The notes below the pieces were generated by a model. The model saw only the letters and a program-made list of their open reading frames with translations, was not told the origin of the DNA and did not search any database. A DNA stretch of 53,875 nucleotides from Anoxypelagibacter sp902613655 (GTDB taxonomy: Bacteria > Pseudomonadota > Alphaproteobacteria > Pelagibacterales > Pelagibacteraceae): assembly GCA_902613655.1 (NCBI GenBank), contig CACMHR010000006.1:1-53875 (forward strand), given 5' to 3'. The position numbers were made by a program, and so were the translations under genes. Positions 42,596 through 51,765 of the stretch are shown piece by piece; the first letter of the stretch is position 1; each line of letters opens with the position of its first letter.

Positions 42596-44560
42596 ATGAA
42601 AAATAAACAGTCTTCATTGTGGGTAGCAAATGAAGCCCTAAGAAAAAAATCAAATCTTTATAATTTTTGTAAAATATTAAATAAAAAAAAACTATACAAA
42701 AAAAAAGAAAATTTTAACGATCTATGGAAATGGTCTGTAAGAAAACCTGAGGTTTTCTGGTCAGAAGTTTGGGACTTTACTAAAATAAAGGGAATTAAAG
42801 GAAAAAAAATCATCAAAAAAAATAAAATATTTTATAAAAATAATTTTTTTCCAGATTCTAAATTAAATTATGCTGAAAATCTTTTGTCCAAAAGAAACAG
42901 TGAAATAGCTTTAAATTTTTTTTCTGAGTCTGGTATTAAAAAAAATATTAAGTGGAATGATTTGTTTAAGAACGTTTGTAAGTTATCAGCTTATTTTAAT
43001 AGAATTGGATTAAAAGAGAAAGAAAGAGTTGCGGCATATGTCCCTAATACAATGGAAGCTGTTATTTCTTTTTTAGCTTCTTCAAAAAATGGATTGGTTT
43101 GGTCTTCTTGCTCTCCTGATTTTGGAACTGACGGTGTTATTGATAGATTTAATCAAATAAAACCCAAAGTTTTGATTACTTGTGATTATTATTTTTATAA
43201 TGGAAAAAAGATTAATATAATTGAAAAAATACCAAATATTTTAAAAAAAATTAAATCTATACGAAAGATTATAGTTTTTCCATACTCAGATAAATTTACA
43301 AAAAAAATTAATCCTAAGTATATGGATTTTTATAGTGTTATTAAAAGTTCTCCAATTGATAATACTTTTAAAAAATTTGATTTTAACCATCCACTTTATA
43401 TCTTGTACTCAAGCGGAACTACTGGAGCACCCAAATGCATTACTCATGGCGCTGGAAACGTTCTTATTGAACATAATAAAGAGTTCTCCTTACACTGTAA
43501 TATTAAAAATAATTTTAAAGTTTTTTATTATACGACTACTGGCTGGATGATGTGGAATTGGTTGGTAGGAGCACTTTCGTCTGGATCAAGTCTTTTTTTA
43601 TACGATGGATCACCCACTTATCCCTTTAAGGACTCTTTAATAAAGTTTTGCTCCAGAGAAAATATTAATTTATTTGGGGTCAGTGCTAAATATATTGATT
43701 TTCTAAAAAAAGAAAATTTTAATTTTAATAAATTAAAATTACCTGAGTTAAAAATTATAGCTTCAACAGGATCACCACTTGTTAAAGAGTGTTTTGAGTA
43801 TGTTTATAAAAACATTAAAAAAGATGTTCATTTGACATCTATAAGTGGTGGTACAGACGTTGTTGGATGTTTAGTTCTTGGAAATATTTTTTCAAAAGTG
43901 TATGCCGGTGAAATTCAGGGTGAAAGTTTAGGAATCGATGTGGATATTTTTGATGAAAATGGAAAAAAGGTTTCAAAAAACAAAAAAGGAGAATTAGTAA
44001 TAAAAAAACCATTTCCAACAATGCCAATTAAGTTTTGGAACGACCCGAAAAATAAAAAGTTTAAAAATGCATATTTTACAAAATATAAAAATATTTGGCA
44101 CCATGGAGACTTCATTCAAAAGACCAAAAATGGAGGTTTTATAATTTATGGAAGGTCAGATGCTACATTGAACCCTGGTGGAGTAAGAATAGGAACGGCT
44201 GAAATATACAGACAGGTAGAAAAAATTAATTTTATTCGTGAAAGTCTTGTAGTCGGGCAGGAGAAAGATGGTGATGTTAAAATTTTACTTTTTGTTGTAA
44301 TGAATAATAAAAATAAATTGAGTGATTCAGACATAAATTTCATTAAGAAAAAAATTAAAAAAGATTGTTCTCCAAAACACGTACCTCATAAAGTAATTAA
44401 GATTGATGAAATACCAAGAACAAAAAGTGGTAAAATTGTTGAGTTAGCTGTAAAAAAAGCTATTCATGGAAATAAAATTGAAAATTTACAAGCACTTGCA
44501 AACCCTAGGAGTATTAATTTCTTTAAAAAACTTTATAAAAGTAATTTGTTAAATGAATAA
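42596..44560 (+). CDS. aacS: Acetoacetyl-CoA synthetase
   Basis: Activates acetoacetate with ATP and CoA for use in central metabolism. The 654-residue protein belongs to the ANL adenylating superfamily: the P-loop-like A3 motif YSSGTTGAPK at 271-280, GWMMWNW, GRSDATLNPGGVRIG, and the catalytic Lys613 in PRTKSGK. The N-terminal FNDLWKWSVRKPEVFWSEVWDF and the overall length match acetoacetate-CoA ligase better than acetyl-CoA synthetase. No PHB or ketone-body genes are adjacent, so its substrate source here is not shown. Confidence 0.9.
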   Translation: MKNKQSSLWVANEALRKKSNLYNFCKILNKKKLYKKKENFNDLWKWSVRKPEVFWSEVWDFTKIKGIKGKKIIKKNKIFYKNNFFPDSKLNYAENLLSKRNSEIALNFFSESGIKKNIKWNDLFKNVCKLSAYFNRIGLKEKERVAAYVPNTMEAVISFLASSKNGLVWSSCSPDFGTDGVIDRFNQIKPKVLITCDYYFYNGKKINIIEKIPNILKKIKSIRKIIVFPYSDKFTKKINPKYMDFYSVIKSSPIDNTFKKFDFNHPLYILYSSGTTGAPKCITHGAGNVLIEHNKEFSLHCNIKNNFKVFYYTTTGWMMWNWLVGALSSGSSLFLYDGSPTYPFKDSLIKFCSRENINLFGVSAKYIDFLKKENFNFNKLKLPELKIIASTGSPLVKECFEYVYKNIKKDVHLTSISGGTDVVGCLVLGNIFSKVYAGEIQGESLGIDVDIFDENGKKVSKNKKGELVIKKPFPTMPIKFWNDPKNKKFKNAYFTKYKNIWHHGDFIQKTKNGGFIIYGRSDATLNPGGVRIGTAEIYRQVEKINFIRESLVVGQEKDGDVKILLFVVMNNKNKLSDSDINFIKKKIKKDCSPKHVPHKVIKIDEIPRTKSGKIVELAVKKAIHGNKIENLQALANPRSINFFKKLYKSNLLNE

Positions 44561-44762
44561 TAAATTTGAAATTCAAGATATACTTGTAGCTGTAGATGAA
44601 ATTTTAAATAACAAAAAAACATCAACAAAAAAAAAATTTAATAATCGAAAAGATGAAGCTTTATTATTAAGTGATGAAGTTAAAACTAAAAAAAATAAAG
44701 ATGACATTCCTTCGGACACAGAAAAAATTATATTAGAAGCGGAAAAATTTCTTAAAAAGTGA
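44553..44762 (+). CDS. Small uncharacterised protein
   Basis: A 69-residue, highly charged protein I cannot name. It starts MNNKFEIQDILVAVDEILNN and ends DTEKIILEAEKFLKK, two amphipathic-helix candidates separated by a lysine/asparagine-rich stretch. No signal peptide or cysteines. The start overlaps the aacS stop by 8 bases (ATGAATAA), the same junction type used by bona fide genes here, which argues it is translated. The N-terminal I-x-D-I-L-x-A-V-x-E-I-L pattern faintly recalls the N-terminus of PopZ/DUF2497 proteins; I consider that only a lead. Its stop is one base from the convergent fusion gene. Confidence 0.6.
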   Translation: MNNKFEIQDILVAVDEILNNKKTSTKKKFNNRKDEALLLSDEVKTKKNKDDIPSDTEKIILEAEKFLKK

Positions 44763-44763
44763 G

Positions 44764-47307
44764 CTATTGCTCTAAATCTTTAATACTTACAAAGTTACTT
44801 GATAATTGATTATTATTATTTTTTATATCTTCAAAAAAGTTCCAGGCTAATACGAGAACTGTGCTGTTATTATCAGATACTTTATCTTTGCTAACAATTG
44901 GAATTTTAACGCCAGGTATATACTTTCCATGTTTTAGTTTATTATCCTCAACTATAAACTCTATTTCATCTGAAACACCGAAAAAATTAAGCGCGGTTGT
45001 GGCTTTTGCAGGAGATCCATAGCCAATTAATGTCTTATTGCTGTTCTTTAATTTTTCAATATTTTTTTTAACGTTGTTTTTAATTTTATAAATCTTTTCG
45101 CCAAACTCTTGATAAGTTTTATATCTTTTTAAACCAAACTTTTCTTCTTCTTTTAATAGATTGCTTACACTCTTATCAATTTTTGCTTTTTTATCTTTTT
45201 TTATAAAAATTCTAAGGGATCCACCATGCGTATCTATTCTCTCGGCTTTAACGATTTTTGCTTTAAACTGATCGAAAAAGTTAACCAATGAAGTAAGTGA
45301 CCAATAATTGTAGTGTTCATGATAAATGTTATCAAATGTAAGATCCTGTAGTGTATTTAATAAGTACTGAACTTCGATTACTATATTTCCTTTGCTGCTC
45401 AAAAGTTTAAGCATACAATCAGCCATTTCTTTTAAATTATCTGAATGGGCAAATACATTTGAAGCTAAAATAACATCCGCATTTTTTTTTATTTTTTTCA
45501 GATTTTTTAGACTTAAAAAACAGTTTACTGTTTTAATTCCATTTTTATTTGCAAGTTTTGATAGATTTTTGGCAGGTTCAACGCCCAGAATTTTTTTAAA
45601 ACCTAAATCTTTAAATGGTTTGAGAGCTACACCATCGTTACTACCAATATCGATTATATATGACTTTTTTGGTGATAATTTAAACTCTTTTGCGTAATGT
45701 TTTGCTGCATCCTCGAAATGTTTTCTAAATGATTGAGATGTAGATGAGGTATATAAATAATTAGAAAACATCTTTTTTGGATCAACAGAAACTGATAACT
45801 GGCAGTTATGGCAATTTGGACAATAATTTAATTCTAAAGGGTATAGTTCACATTCTTCATTTTTATTATTAAGTAAATTATTTGCTAGAGGTTGATAACC
45901 TAATGACACAACTCTTTTTAATTTGGTCTCACCACAACATCTACAACTGAATTTATAGTTATCCAATAATAATTTTTTTTCTTTTTCACTAACAATATTA
46001 TGTTTTATTGTATGAGTAATACCATAATTATCGTGATCTCTTTCTCCCCTAACTAAATTTAAAAAAGTAGTATCTTTTGAAAATACCATGGTGTGGGCAA
46101 CATTTGGTTTTATCACAGATAATTGTCCCTCATTAACGACTTGCGTAATTTTTGGTGAATTTGGATTTAATAAATCCTGAAAAACTTCAATAATTTGACC
46201 GCTAGTGAACAAACATTTTTGTTCTTGTTGTGGATGATAGTGGTTTGCTCTCATGGTACCTTTTTTTGAATGAATGAGACCTATTAAGTTTATTGGTTCA
46301 GTAAGTTCGTGATTGCTAATTTTGCCTCTTTGATCAACATATTCATTTTCACCATCTTTAACATACTCTAAATCTTTAATAAAAATTTGATTTGACCACT
46401 TAAATATCATTTCCTTTAAACTTTCTTCTAAAGAATAAAGGAATTTAAAACCAGTTTTTAAAAGTTTCTGATTAGATAAAGAGTAACCTGGATTTGGAAT
46501 TTTATCATTTGTTTTAATTATTTCTAACTTAGAATTAATTTTTTTACAGAGACTTGCTACTTCCTCGACTGTAATTGAATCTTTTGACACATTAAAAATT
46601 TCTTTTTTGATTTCGTCTTTTTCTTCCATAAATTTAAAACATCTCGCAGTATCAATTAATGGAACAAGTGCTTTTAATTGTTTTCCACCTCCAAAAAGCC
46701 TAATTGTTCCATTTTGAGATGCAATTTTGGCAAATAAATTCGGCATTATATTAAGTCTCATGGTGTCACTTGAGTATCCGTATACTGAAGCAAGTCTTAA
46801 AATTACATAATTTTTTCCAGATTTTTTTATTTGATCTTCATTAAAATCTTTACTTTTTCCATATGGTAATATTGGTAGTTTTTCAAAATCTTCCTTAATG
46901 TCTTTTATTAAATCTTGTTTTCCTTCAAAAACAACATGCGTTGATGGAAATATAATTTTACAGCTTTGCGATGTTTCCGATAACACAACTTCTGTTCCTT
47001 TTTCCGCAATGTCGTATAACTCCTTATCTTTTTCATCATTTAATTCAAACTCTGTTCTTGGAACATCGGTAATTCCAGCTAGATGATGAACAACATCTGC
47101 TTCACTTAAATATTTCTTCACCTCATCAATTTTTCTTATATCGGCATGAACAAAGTTCATATTCCATTTTCTTAATTGATTTACTCTCTCAGATATAAAT
47201 CGGTTATCGATTACCGTGATTTGATTATTCCAACTCTCACCAGAGTAGATTTTGCATATTTCAGTTCCGATATATCCAATTCCACCAGTAATAACTATTT
47301 TTTTCAT
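44764..47307 (-). CDS. Three-domain sugar-modifying fusion: epimerase/dehydratase + cupin + C-methyltransferase
   Basis: An 847-residue protein predicted to modify a nucleotide sugar. Residues 1-305 form an extended SDR domain with GGIGYIG at 8-14 and the active-site Tyr149-x-x-x-Lys153. Residues about 315-435 are an RmlC/CapF-like cupin (RANHYHPQQEQ at 353-363 and His405). Residues about 450-847 are a complete sugar C-methyltransferase. This last part has a zinc-binding N-terminal domain (Cys455, Cys458, Cys496, Cys499), a SAM site DIGSNDG at 553-559, YHEHYNYWS at 662-670, and the C-terminal GYGSPAKATTALNFF at 762-776. SDR-cupin order matches CapF-type enzymes. The methyltransferase resembles TylC3/NovU-type proteins. 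Usually these are separate genes. It starts 47 bases after lon. Confidence 0.85.
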   Translation of the reverse strand: MKKIVITGGIGYIGTEICKIYSGESWNNQITVIDNRFISERVNQLRKWNMNFVHADIRKIDEVKKYLSEADVVHHLAGITDVPRTEFELNDEKDKELYDIAEKGTEVVLSETSQSCKIIFPSTHVVFEGKQDLIKDIKEDFEKLPILPYGKSKDFNEDQIKKSGKNYVILRLASVYGYSSDTMRLNIMPNLFAKIASQNGTIRLFGGGKQLKALVPLIDTARCFKFMEEKDEIKKEIFNVSKDSITVEEVASLCKKINSKLEIIKTNDKIPNPGYSLSNQKLLKTGFKFLYSLEESLKEMIFKWSNQIFIKDLEYVKDGENEYVDQRGKISNHELTEPINLIGLIHSKKGTMRANHYHPQQEQKCLFTSGQIIEVFQDLLNPNSPKITQVVNEGQLSVIKPNVAHTMVFSKDTTFLNLVRGERDHDNYGITHTIKHNIVSEKEKKLLLDNYKFSCRCCGETKLKRVVSLGYQPLANNLLNNKNEECELYPLELNYCPNCHNCQLSVSVDPKKMFSNYLYTSSTSQSFRKHFEDAAKHYAKEFKLSPKKSYIIDIGSNDGVALKPFKDLGFKKILGVEPAKNLSKLANKNGIKTVNCFLSLKNLKKIKKNADVILASNVFAHSDNLKEMADCMLKLLSSKGNIVIEVQYLLNTLQDLTFDNIYHEHYNYWSLTSLVNFFDQFKAKIVKAERIDTHGGSLRIFIKKDKKAKIDKSVSNLLKEEEKFGLKRYKTYQEFGEKIYKIKNNVKKNIEKLKNSNKTLIGYGSPAKATTALNFFGVSDEIEFIVEDNKLKHGKYIPGVKIPIVSKDKVSDNNSTVLVLAWNFFEDIKNNNNQLSSNFVSIKDLEQ

Positions 47308-47354
47308 TTTTTTTATTATCGATGTAAATGTGTTTGTTTAGTGATCTTAAACAA

Positions 47355-49742
47355 TTAATGAGCGCTTGTAACTTCTGATTTTTCTTTGTTTTTATTTGAA
47401 ACTTGATCTATTTCTACCCATTTAACTGGTTTGAGTTCTTTTGTAAGTGCATGTTTAAGCACTTCTTCGACAGTTTTTACACTTACTATTTCAATACTAT
47501 TTCTTATCGTTTCTGGAATTTCAATTAAATCCTTTTGATTATCGTATGGAATTAAAACTTTTTTAATACCAGCTCTGTGAGCTGCTAGTAATTTTTCCTT
47601 CAAACCACCGATTTGTAGAACATTTCCTCTTAAAGTTACTTCGCCTGTCATCGCTACATCTTTATTAACTGGGATACCAGTTATTGAAGATATTATAGAA
47701 GTTACGATAGCAATCCCAGCAGATGGTCCGTCTTTAGGGGTCGCTCCTTCGGGCACGTGAATATGGAAATCTTTTTTTTCAAAAAGCGGTGGCACTATTC
47801 CAAATTCTACAGATTTATATCTAACAAAAGATTTTGCAGCTTTTACTGACTCTTGCATAACCTCACCAAGCTTACCTGTAATTTGCATTTTTCCTTTGCC
47901 AGGCATATTGACTGACTCTATTTTAAGTATTTCTCCGCCAACTTCAGTCCAAGCAAGACCGGTTGAAACTCCAATTTTGTTTTCACTTTCGATTTCACCA
48001 TAATTGTATTTCTTAACTCCAAGAAAGCTATTTACATCTTTTTCCAATAATTCTTTCTCTATTTTTTCACTTGAATCTATCTTTTTAACTGTCTTTCTGG
48101 CAATTTTAGAAATTTCCCTTTCTAAATTTCTTACACCAGATTCTCTTGTATAATCTCTTATAATTTTTTTTATAACATTCTCAGATATTTTCCATTCATT
48201 GTCTTTCAATCCATTATCTTTGCTCTGCTTAGGTATTAAATATTTTTGAGCAATGTTAGTTTTTTCATCTTCAGTATATCCGGGTATTCTTATTATTTCC
48301 ATTCTGTCCAGCAAAGGAGGCAATATATTTAGAGTGTTTGCTGTTGTAACAAACATGACATCAGATAAATCATAATCAACTTCAAGATAGTGATCATTAA
48401 ATTGCTTATTTTGCTCGGGATCTAATGCTTCAAGTAAAGCAGAAGATGGGTCACCTCTATAATCACTTCCAACCTTATCAATTTCATCTAATAAAAATAA
48501 AGGATTTTTAGTTCCTGCTTTTTTCATCATTTGAATAATTTTTCCAGGAAGAGAACCTATATAGGTTCTTCTGTGACCTCTAATTTCTGCTTCATCTCTA
48601 ACACCACCTAAAGATATTCTTACAAATTTTCTTCCTGTAGCTCTTGCTATAGATTTTCCTAATGAAGTTTTACCAACACCAGGAGGTCCTACTAAACAAA
48701 GTATAGGTCCTTTTAATTTTTCTATTCTTTTCTGTACAGCTAAAAACTCAATAATTCTCTCTTTAACCTTGTCTAATCCATAGTGATCTTCATCAAGAAT
48801 TTGTTGAGCAGATTTTAAATCTTTTATAATTTTACTTTTATTACTCCAGGGTAAATCAATCATCCAATCGAGATAATTTCTTACAACGGTAGCTTCTGCA
48901 GACATCGGGCTCATAGACTTCAATTTTTTTAATTCCGACAAACATTTTGCCTGGGCTTCCTTAGTCATTTTAGCTTTAAGTATTGCGCTACTTAAATTTG
49001 AAACCTCGTCCTTACCCTCTTCAATTTCCCCTAATTCCTTTTGTATAGCTTTTAATTGTTCATTTAAATAATATTCTCTCTGGGTTTTTTCCATTTGGTT
49101 TTTTACTCTACCTCTAATCTTTTTCTCCATACTTATAACGCTAGTTTCTTTTTCTATAATTTCATAAATCCTCTCTAATCTTTTTGTAATATCAAAAATT
49201 TCAAGAAGCTTTTGTTTTTCGAAGATTGACACGTTTAGATTTGATGAAATATTGTCAGATATATCTGATGTTTTGGATAATGATTTAAGGTTTTTAGCAA
49301 AGTCGCCAAGGTCTTTTTTGCTTAAATTAGATAGTTTTTCAAACTTTTTAATTAAACTTGAAGCTAAAGCTTTGCTTTGATCTGTATCACCTACTGTTGA
49401 GATTATTTCAATTTCACAATTTAAATATTTTTTTTCTTCGCTTTTAATAGATTTGATTTTTACTCTTTCAAGACCTTCAACTAATACCTTTACTGTTCCG
49501 TCTGGAAGTTTAAGTAATTGTAGAATTTTACTTAAACACCCATAAGAATATATGTCTTGTTCTTTTGGGTCATCCACTTCAGAATTTTTTTGTGCAACTA
49601 ATACTATTGATTTATCTGACTTCATAACTTCCTCTAGTGCTTTTATAGATTTTTTTCTTCCAACAAAAAGAGGAACTACAGTCGATGGAAAAATAACTAT
49701 ATCTCTTAAAGGTAGCAAAGGTTTGAAATTATCAAGACTCAT
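47355..49742 (-). CDS. lon: ATP-dependent protease Lon
   Basis: Cytosolic AAA+ serine protease for damaged and regulatory proteins. The 795-residue protein has an N-terminal substrate domain (PLRDIVIFPSTVVPLFVGR at residues 11-29), the helical linker MEKTQREYYLNEQLKAIQKELG, Walker A GPPGVGKT at 352-359, Walker B FLLDEIDK, and the Ser-Lys dyad with Ser674 in KDGPSAGIA and the lysine in LKEKLLAAHRAG. It follows clpX by 42 bases in the conserved tig-clpP-clpX-lon order. hupB, often next, is absent. Confidence 0.98.
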   Translation of the reverse strand: MSLDNFKPLLPLRDIVIFPSTVVPLFVGRKKSIKALEEVMKSDKSIVLVAQKNSEVDDPKEQDIYSYGCLSKILQLLKLPDGTVKVLVEGLERVKIKSIKSEEKKYLNCEIEIISTVGDTDQSKALASSLIKKFEKLSNLSKKDLGDFAKNLKSLSKTSDISDNISSNLNVSIFEKQKLLEIFDITKRLERIYEIIEKETSVISMEKKIRGRVKNQMEKTQREYYLNEQLKAIQKELGEIEEGKDEVSNLSSAILKAKMTKEAQAKCLSELKKLKSMSPMSAEATVVRNYLDWMIDLPWSNKSKIIKDLKSAQQILDEDHYGLDKVKERIIEFLAVQKRIEKLKGPILCLVGPPGVGKTSLGKSIARATGRKFVRISLGGVRDEAEIRGHRRTYIGSLPGKIIQMMKKAGTKNPLFLLDEIDKVGSDYRGDPSSALLEALDPEQNKQFNDHYLEVDYDLSDVMFVTTANTLNILPPLLDRMEIIRIPGYTEDEKTNIAQKYLIPKQSKDNGLKDNEWKISENVIKKIIRDYTRESGVRNLEREISKIARKTVKKIDSSEKIEKELLEKDVNSFLGVKKYNYGEIESENKIGVSTGLAWTEVGGEILKIESVNMPGKGKMQITGKLGEVMQESVKAAKSFVRYKSVEFGIVPPLFEKKDFHIHVPEGATPKDGPSAGIAIVTSIISSITGIPVNKDVAMTGEVTLRGNVLQIGGLKEKLLAAHRAGIKKVLIPYDNQKDLIEIPETIRNSIEIVSVKTVEEVLKHALTKELKPVKWVEIDQVSNKNKEKSEVTSAH

Positions 49743-49784
49743 ATTTTGAATATGGATATTAATAATAGTTATTTCAAGTGAAAT

Positions 49785-51038
49785 TTAAGCCACAGACGTA
49801 GATTTGGCTTTCGAATAAGTAATAATAGGCTCAGATTTGCCTTTAACTACTGATTTATCAACTGTGACCGATTCTACATTCTCCATATCTGGAAGAGAGA
49901 ACATTGTTTTCAACAATAAAGACTCTAATATGGATCTGAGACCTCTTGCTCCTGTTTTCTTACTTATCGCCTTTTTGGCGATTTCTGTTAAAGCGTCATC
50001 TCTAAATTCTAGTTTCACATCCTCAAATTCAAAAAGCCTTTTATATTGTTTGAGCAACGAATTTTTTGGCTCCTTTAAAATTTTAACTAGAGATTTTTCA
50101 TCTAATTCTTTTAAAGTTGCTATAATTGGCATCCTTCCAATAAATTCTGGTATTAAACCATATTTAATTAAATCTTCAGGTTCTAATTTTTTTATAATTT
50201 CTGAAATTGTTGTTTCTTCATTACTCTTTACTTTTGCGCCAAAACCAATTGAGGTTCCTTTACCTCTATTTTCAATAACTTTATCTAATCCTGCAAATGC
50301 TCCTCCGCAGATAAATAGGATATTAGTAGTGTCAACCTGTAAAAATTCTTGCTGCGGATGTTTTCTTCCACCCTGTGGCGGAACACTAGCTATAGTTCCT
50401 TCCATTATTTTTAATAAAGCTTGTTGTACTCCTTCACCAGAAACATCTCTAGTAATCGAGGGGTTTTCTGACTTTCTACTAATCTTGTCTACTTCATCAA
50501 TGTAAACAATTCCCTTTTGTGCTTTTTCGACATTATAATCAGCTGCCTGTAAAAGTTTTAAAATTATATTTTCTACATCCTCGCCTACATAACCTGCTTC
50601 TGTTAAAGTTGTTGCGTCTGCCATCGTAAAAGGTACATCTAAAATTCTTGCAAGCGTTTGAGCTAACAAAGTTTTTCCACATCCTGTAGGTCCAACTAAA
50701 AGAATATTTGATTTTGATAGTTCGATATCTTTATTCGATTTATTTTCGTGACTTAATCTTTTGTAATGGTTATGAACAGCAACTGATAAAACCTCTTTAG
50801 CATGTGTTTGTCCAATTACGTAGTCGTCCAATATTTTGCAAATTTCCCTCGGTGTAGGGACTCCCTCTTGGTGTTTTATTAAAGAACTCTTGTTTTCTTC
50901 TTTAATAATATCCATACATAATTCAACACATTCATCGCAAATAAATACGGTTGGTCCCGCAATAAGTTTTTTAACTTCGTGTTGGCTCTTCCCGCAAAAA
51001 GAGCAATAAAGTATATTTTTATTATTTTTTTCTGACAT
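49785..51038 (-). CDS. clpX: ClpXP protease ATPase subunit ClpX
   Basis: AAA+ unfoldase that feeds substrates to ClpP. The 417-residue protein has the zinc-binding domain with Cys12, Cys15, Cys34 and Cys37, Walker A GPTGCGKT at 116-123, the pore-loop GYVGEDVE, Walker B GIVYIDEVDK, and the ClpP-docking IGFGA loop (KGTSIGFGAKV). It lies 79 bases after clpP, long enough to hold its own promoter. Confidence 0.98.
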   Translation of the reverse strand: MSEKNNKNILYCSFCGKSQHEVKKLIAGPTVFICDECVELCMDIIKEENKSSLIKHQEGVPTPREICKILDDYVIGQTHAKEVLSVAVHNHYKRLSHENKSNKDIELSKSNILLVGPTGCGKTLLAQTLARILDVPFTMADATTLTEAGYVGEDVENIILKLLQAADYNVEKAQKGIVYIDEVDKISRKSENPSITRDVSGEGVQQALLKIMEGTIASVPPQGGRKHPQQEFLQVDTTNILFICGGAFAGLDKVIENRGKGTSIGFGAKVKSNEETTISEIIKKLEPEDLIKYGLIPEFIGRMPIIATLKELDEKSLVKILKEPKNSLLKQYKRLFEFEDVKLEFRDDALTEIAKKAISKKTGARGLRSILESLLLKTMFSLPDMENVESVTVDKSVVKGKSEPIITYSKAKSTSVA

Positions 51039-51055
51039 AACGAATCACCAAAACA

Positions 51056-51084
51056 ATTTTAAATCTATGTGTTTAACAAGGCAA
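51056..51084 (-). promoter_or_regulatory. Candidate clpX promoter
   Basis: Within the 79-base clpP-clpX spacer the minus strand has TTGCCT (51084-51079), a 17-base gap, and TAAAAT (51061-51056). The -10 ends 17 bases before the clpX ATG, so the leader would be about ten bases. Agreement with consensus is 4/6 and 5/6. It would allow clpX and lon to be transcribed apart from clpP. Confidence 0.3.
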
Positions 51085-51117
51085 GTAGAAGTTGAATACA
51101 AACCTATATATTGTGTA

Positions 51118-51729
51118 TTATTTTCTTTTTTCGACTACAGAGTCTATTAATCCAAAATCTTTGGCTTCTTCTGGAGTCATAAAGTTATCTCTTTCTAAAG
51201 CCTGAGAAATTTCTTTGAGAGATTTTCCGGTATGTTTAGAATAAATTTTATTAAGCCTTTCTTTTAAGGCTAAAATCTCCTTTGCATGAATTTGGATATC
51301 AGTAGCTTGACCTTGAAATCCTGCTGACGGCTGATGAACCATTATTCTTGAATTTGGTAAAGAAAATCTTTTTCCCTTTTCCCCAGCAGATAATAAAAAT
51401 GAACCCATTGATGATGCTTGTCCAATACAAAGTGTTGAAACAGGTGATTTAATATATTGCATAGTATCATATATACCTAAACCTGATGTAACAAGTCCTC
51501 CTGGGCTATTAATATAAAAGAAAATTTCTTTTTTTGGATTTTCGGACTCTAAAAATAAAAGTTGTGCTGTTACTAAAGATGCTGCTGTATCGTTTACTCC
51601 TCCAACTAAGAATACGATTCTCTCTTTCAATAACCGTGAATAAATATCGTAAGCTCTCTCTCCCTTGTTTGTTTGTTCAACAACCATTGGAACTAGATTA
51701 TTTAGCTGCTCTTCAATTTTACGAATCAT
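51118..51729 (-). CDS. clpP: ATP-dependent Clp protease proteolytic subunit
   Basis: Barrel-forming serine protease that works with ClpX. The 203-residue protein has the catalytic triad Ser107 (GQASSMGSFLL), His132 (RIMVHQPSAG) and Asp181, plus FFYINSPGGLVTSGLGIYDTM. The N-terminal part (VPMVVEQTNKGERAYDIYSRLLKERIVFL) is standard with little propeptide. It lies 36 bases after tig. Confidence 0.98.
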   Translation of the reverse strand: MIRKIEEQLNNLVPMVVEQTNKGERAYDIYSRLLKERIVFLVGGVNDTAASLVTAQLLFLESENPKKEIFFYINSPGGLVTSGLGIYDTMQYIKSPVSTLCIGQASSMGSFLLSAGEKGKRFSLPNSRIMVHQPSAGFQGQATDIQIHAKEILALKERLNKIYSKHTGKSLKEISQALERDNFMTPEEAKDFGLIDSVVEKRK

Positions 51730-51765
51730 GACAATATGGGTTATACATTTTAAAATAGCTTTTAG

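Noticed and set aside
44764..47307. Two or three separate genes broken by missing stops
   Set aside because: Domain linkers are in frame, all catalytic motifs are intact, and there are no internal start/stop remnants to suggest a read error.
49837..50505. 222-codon plus-strand frame inside clpX
   Set aside because: Long only because of low stop frequency opposite a conserved A+T-rich gene; no start context or domain.
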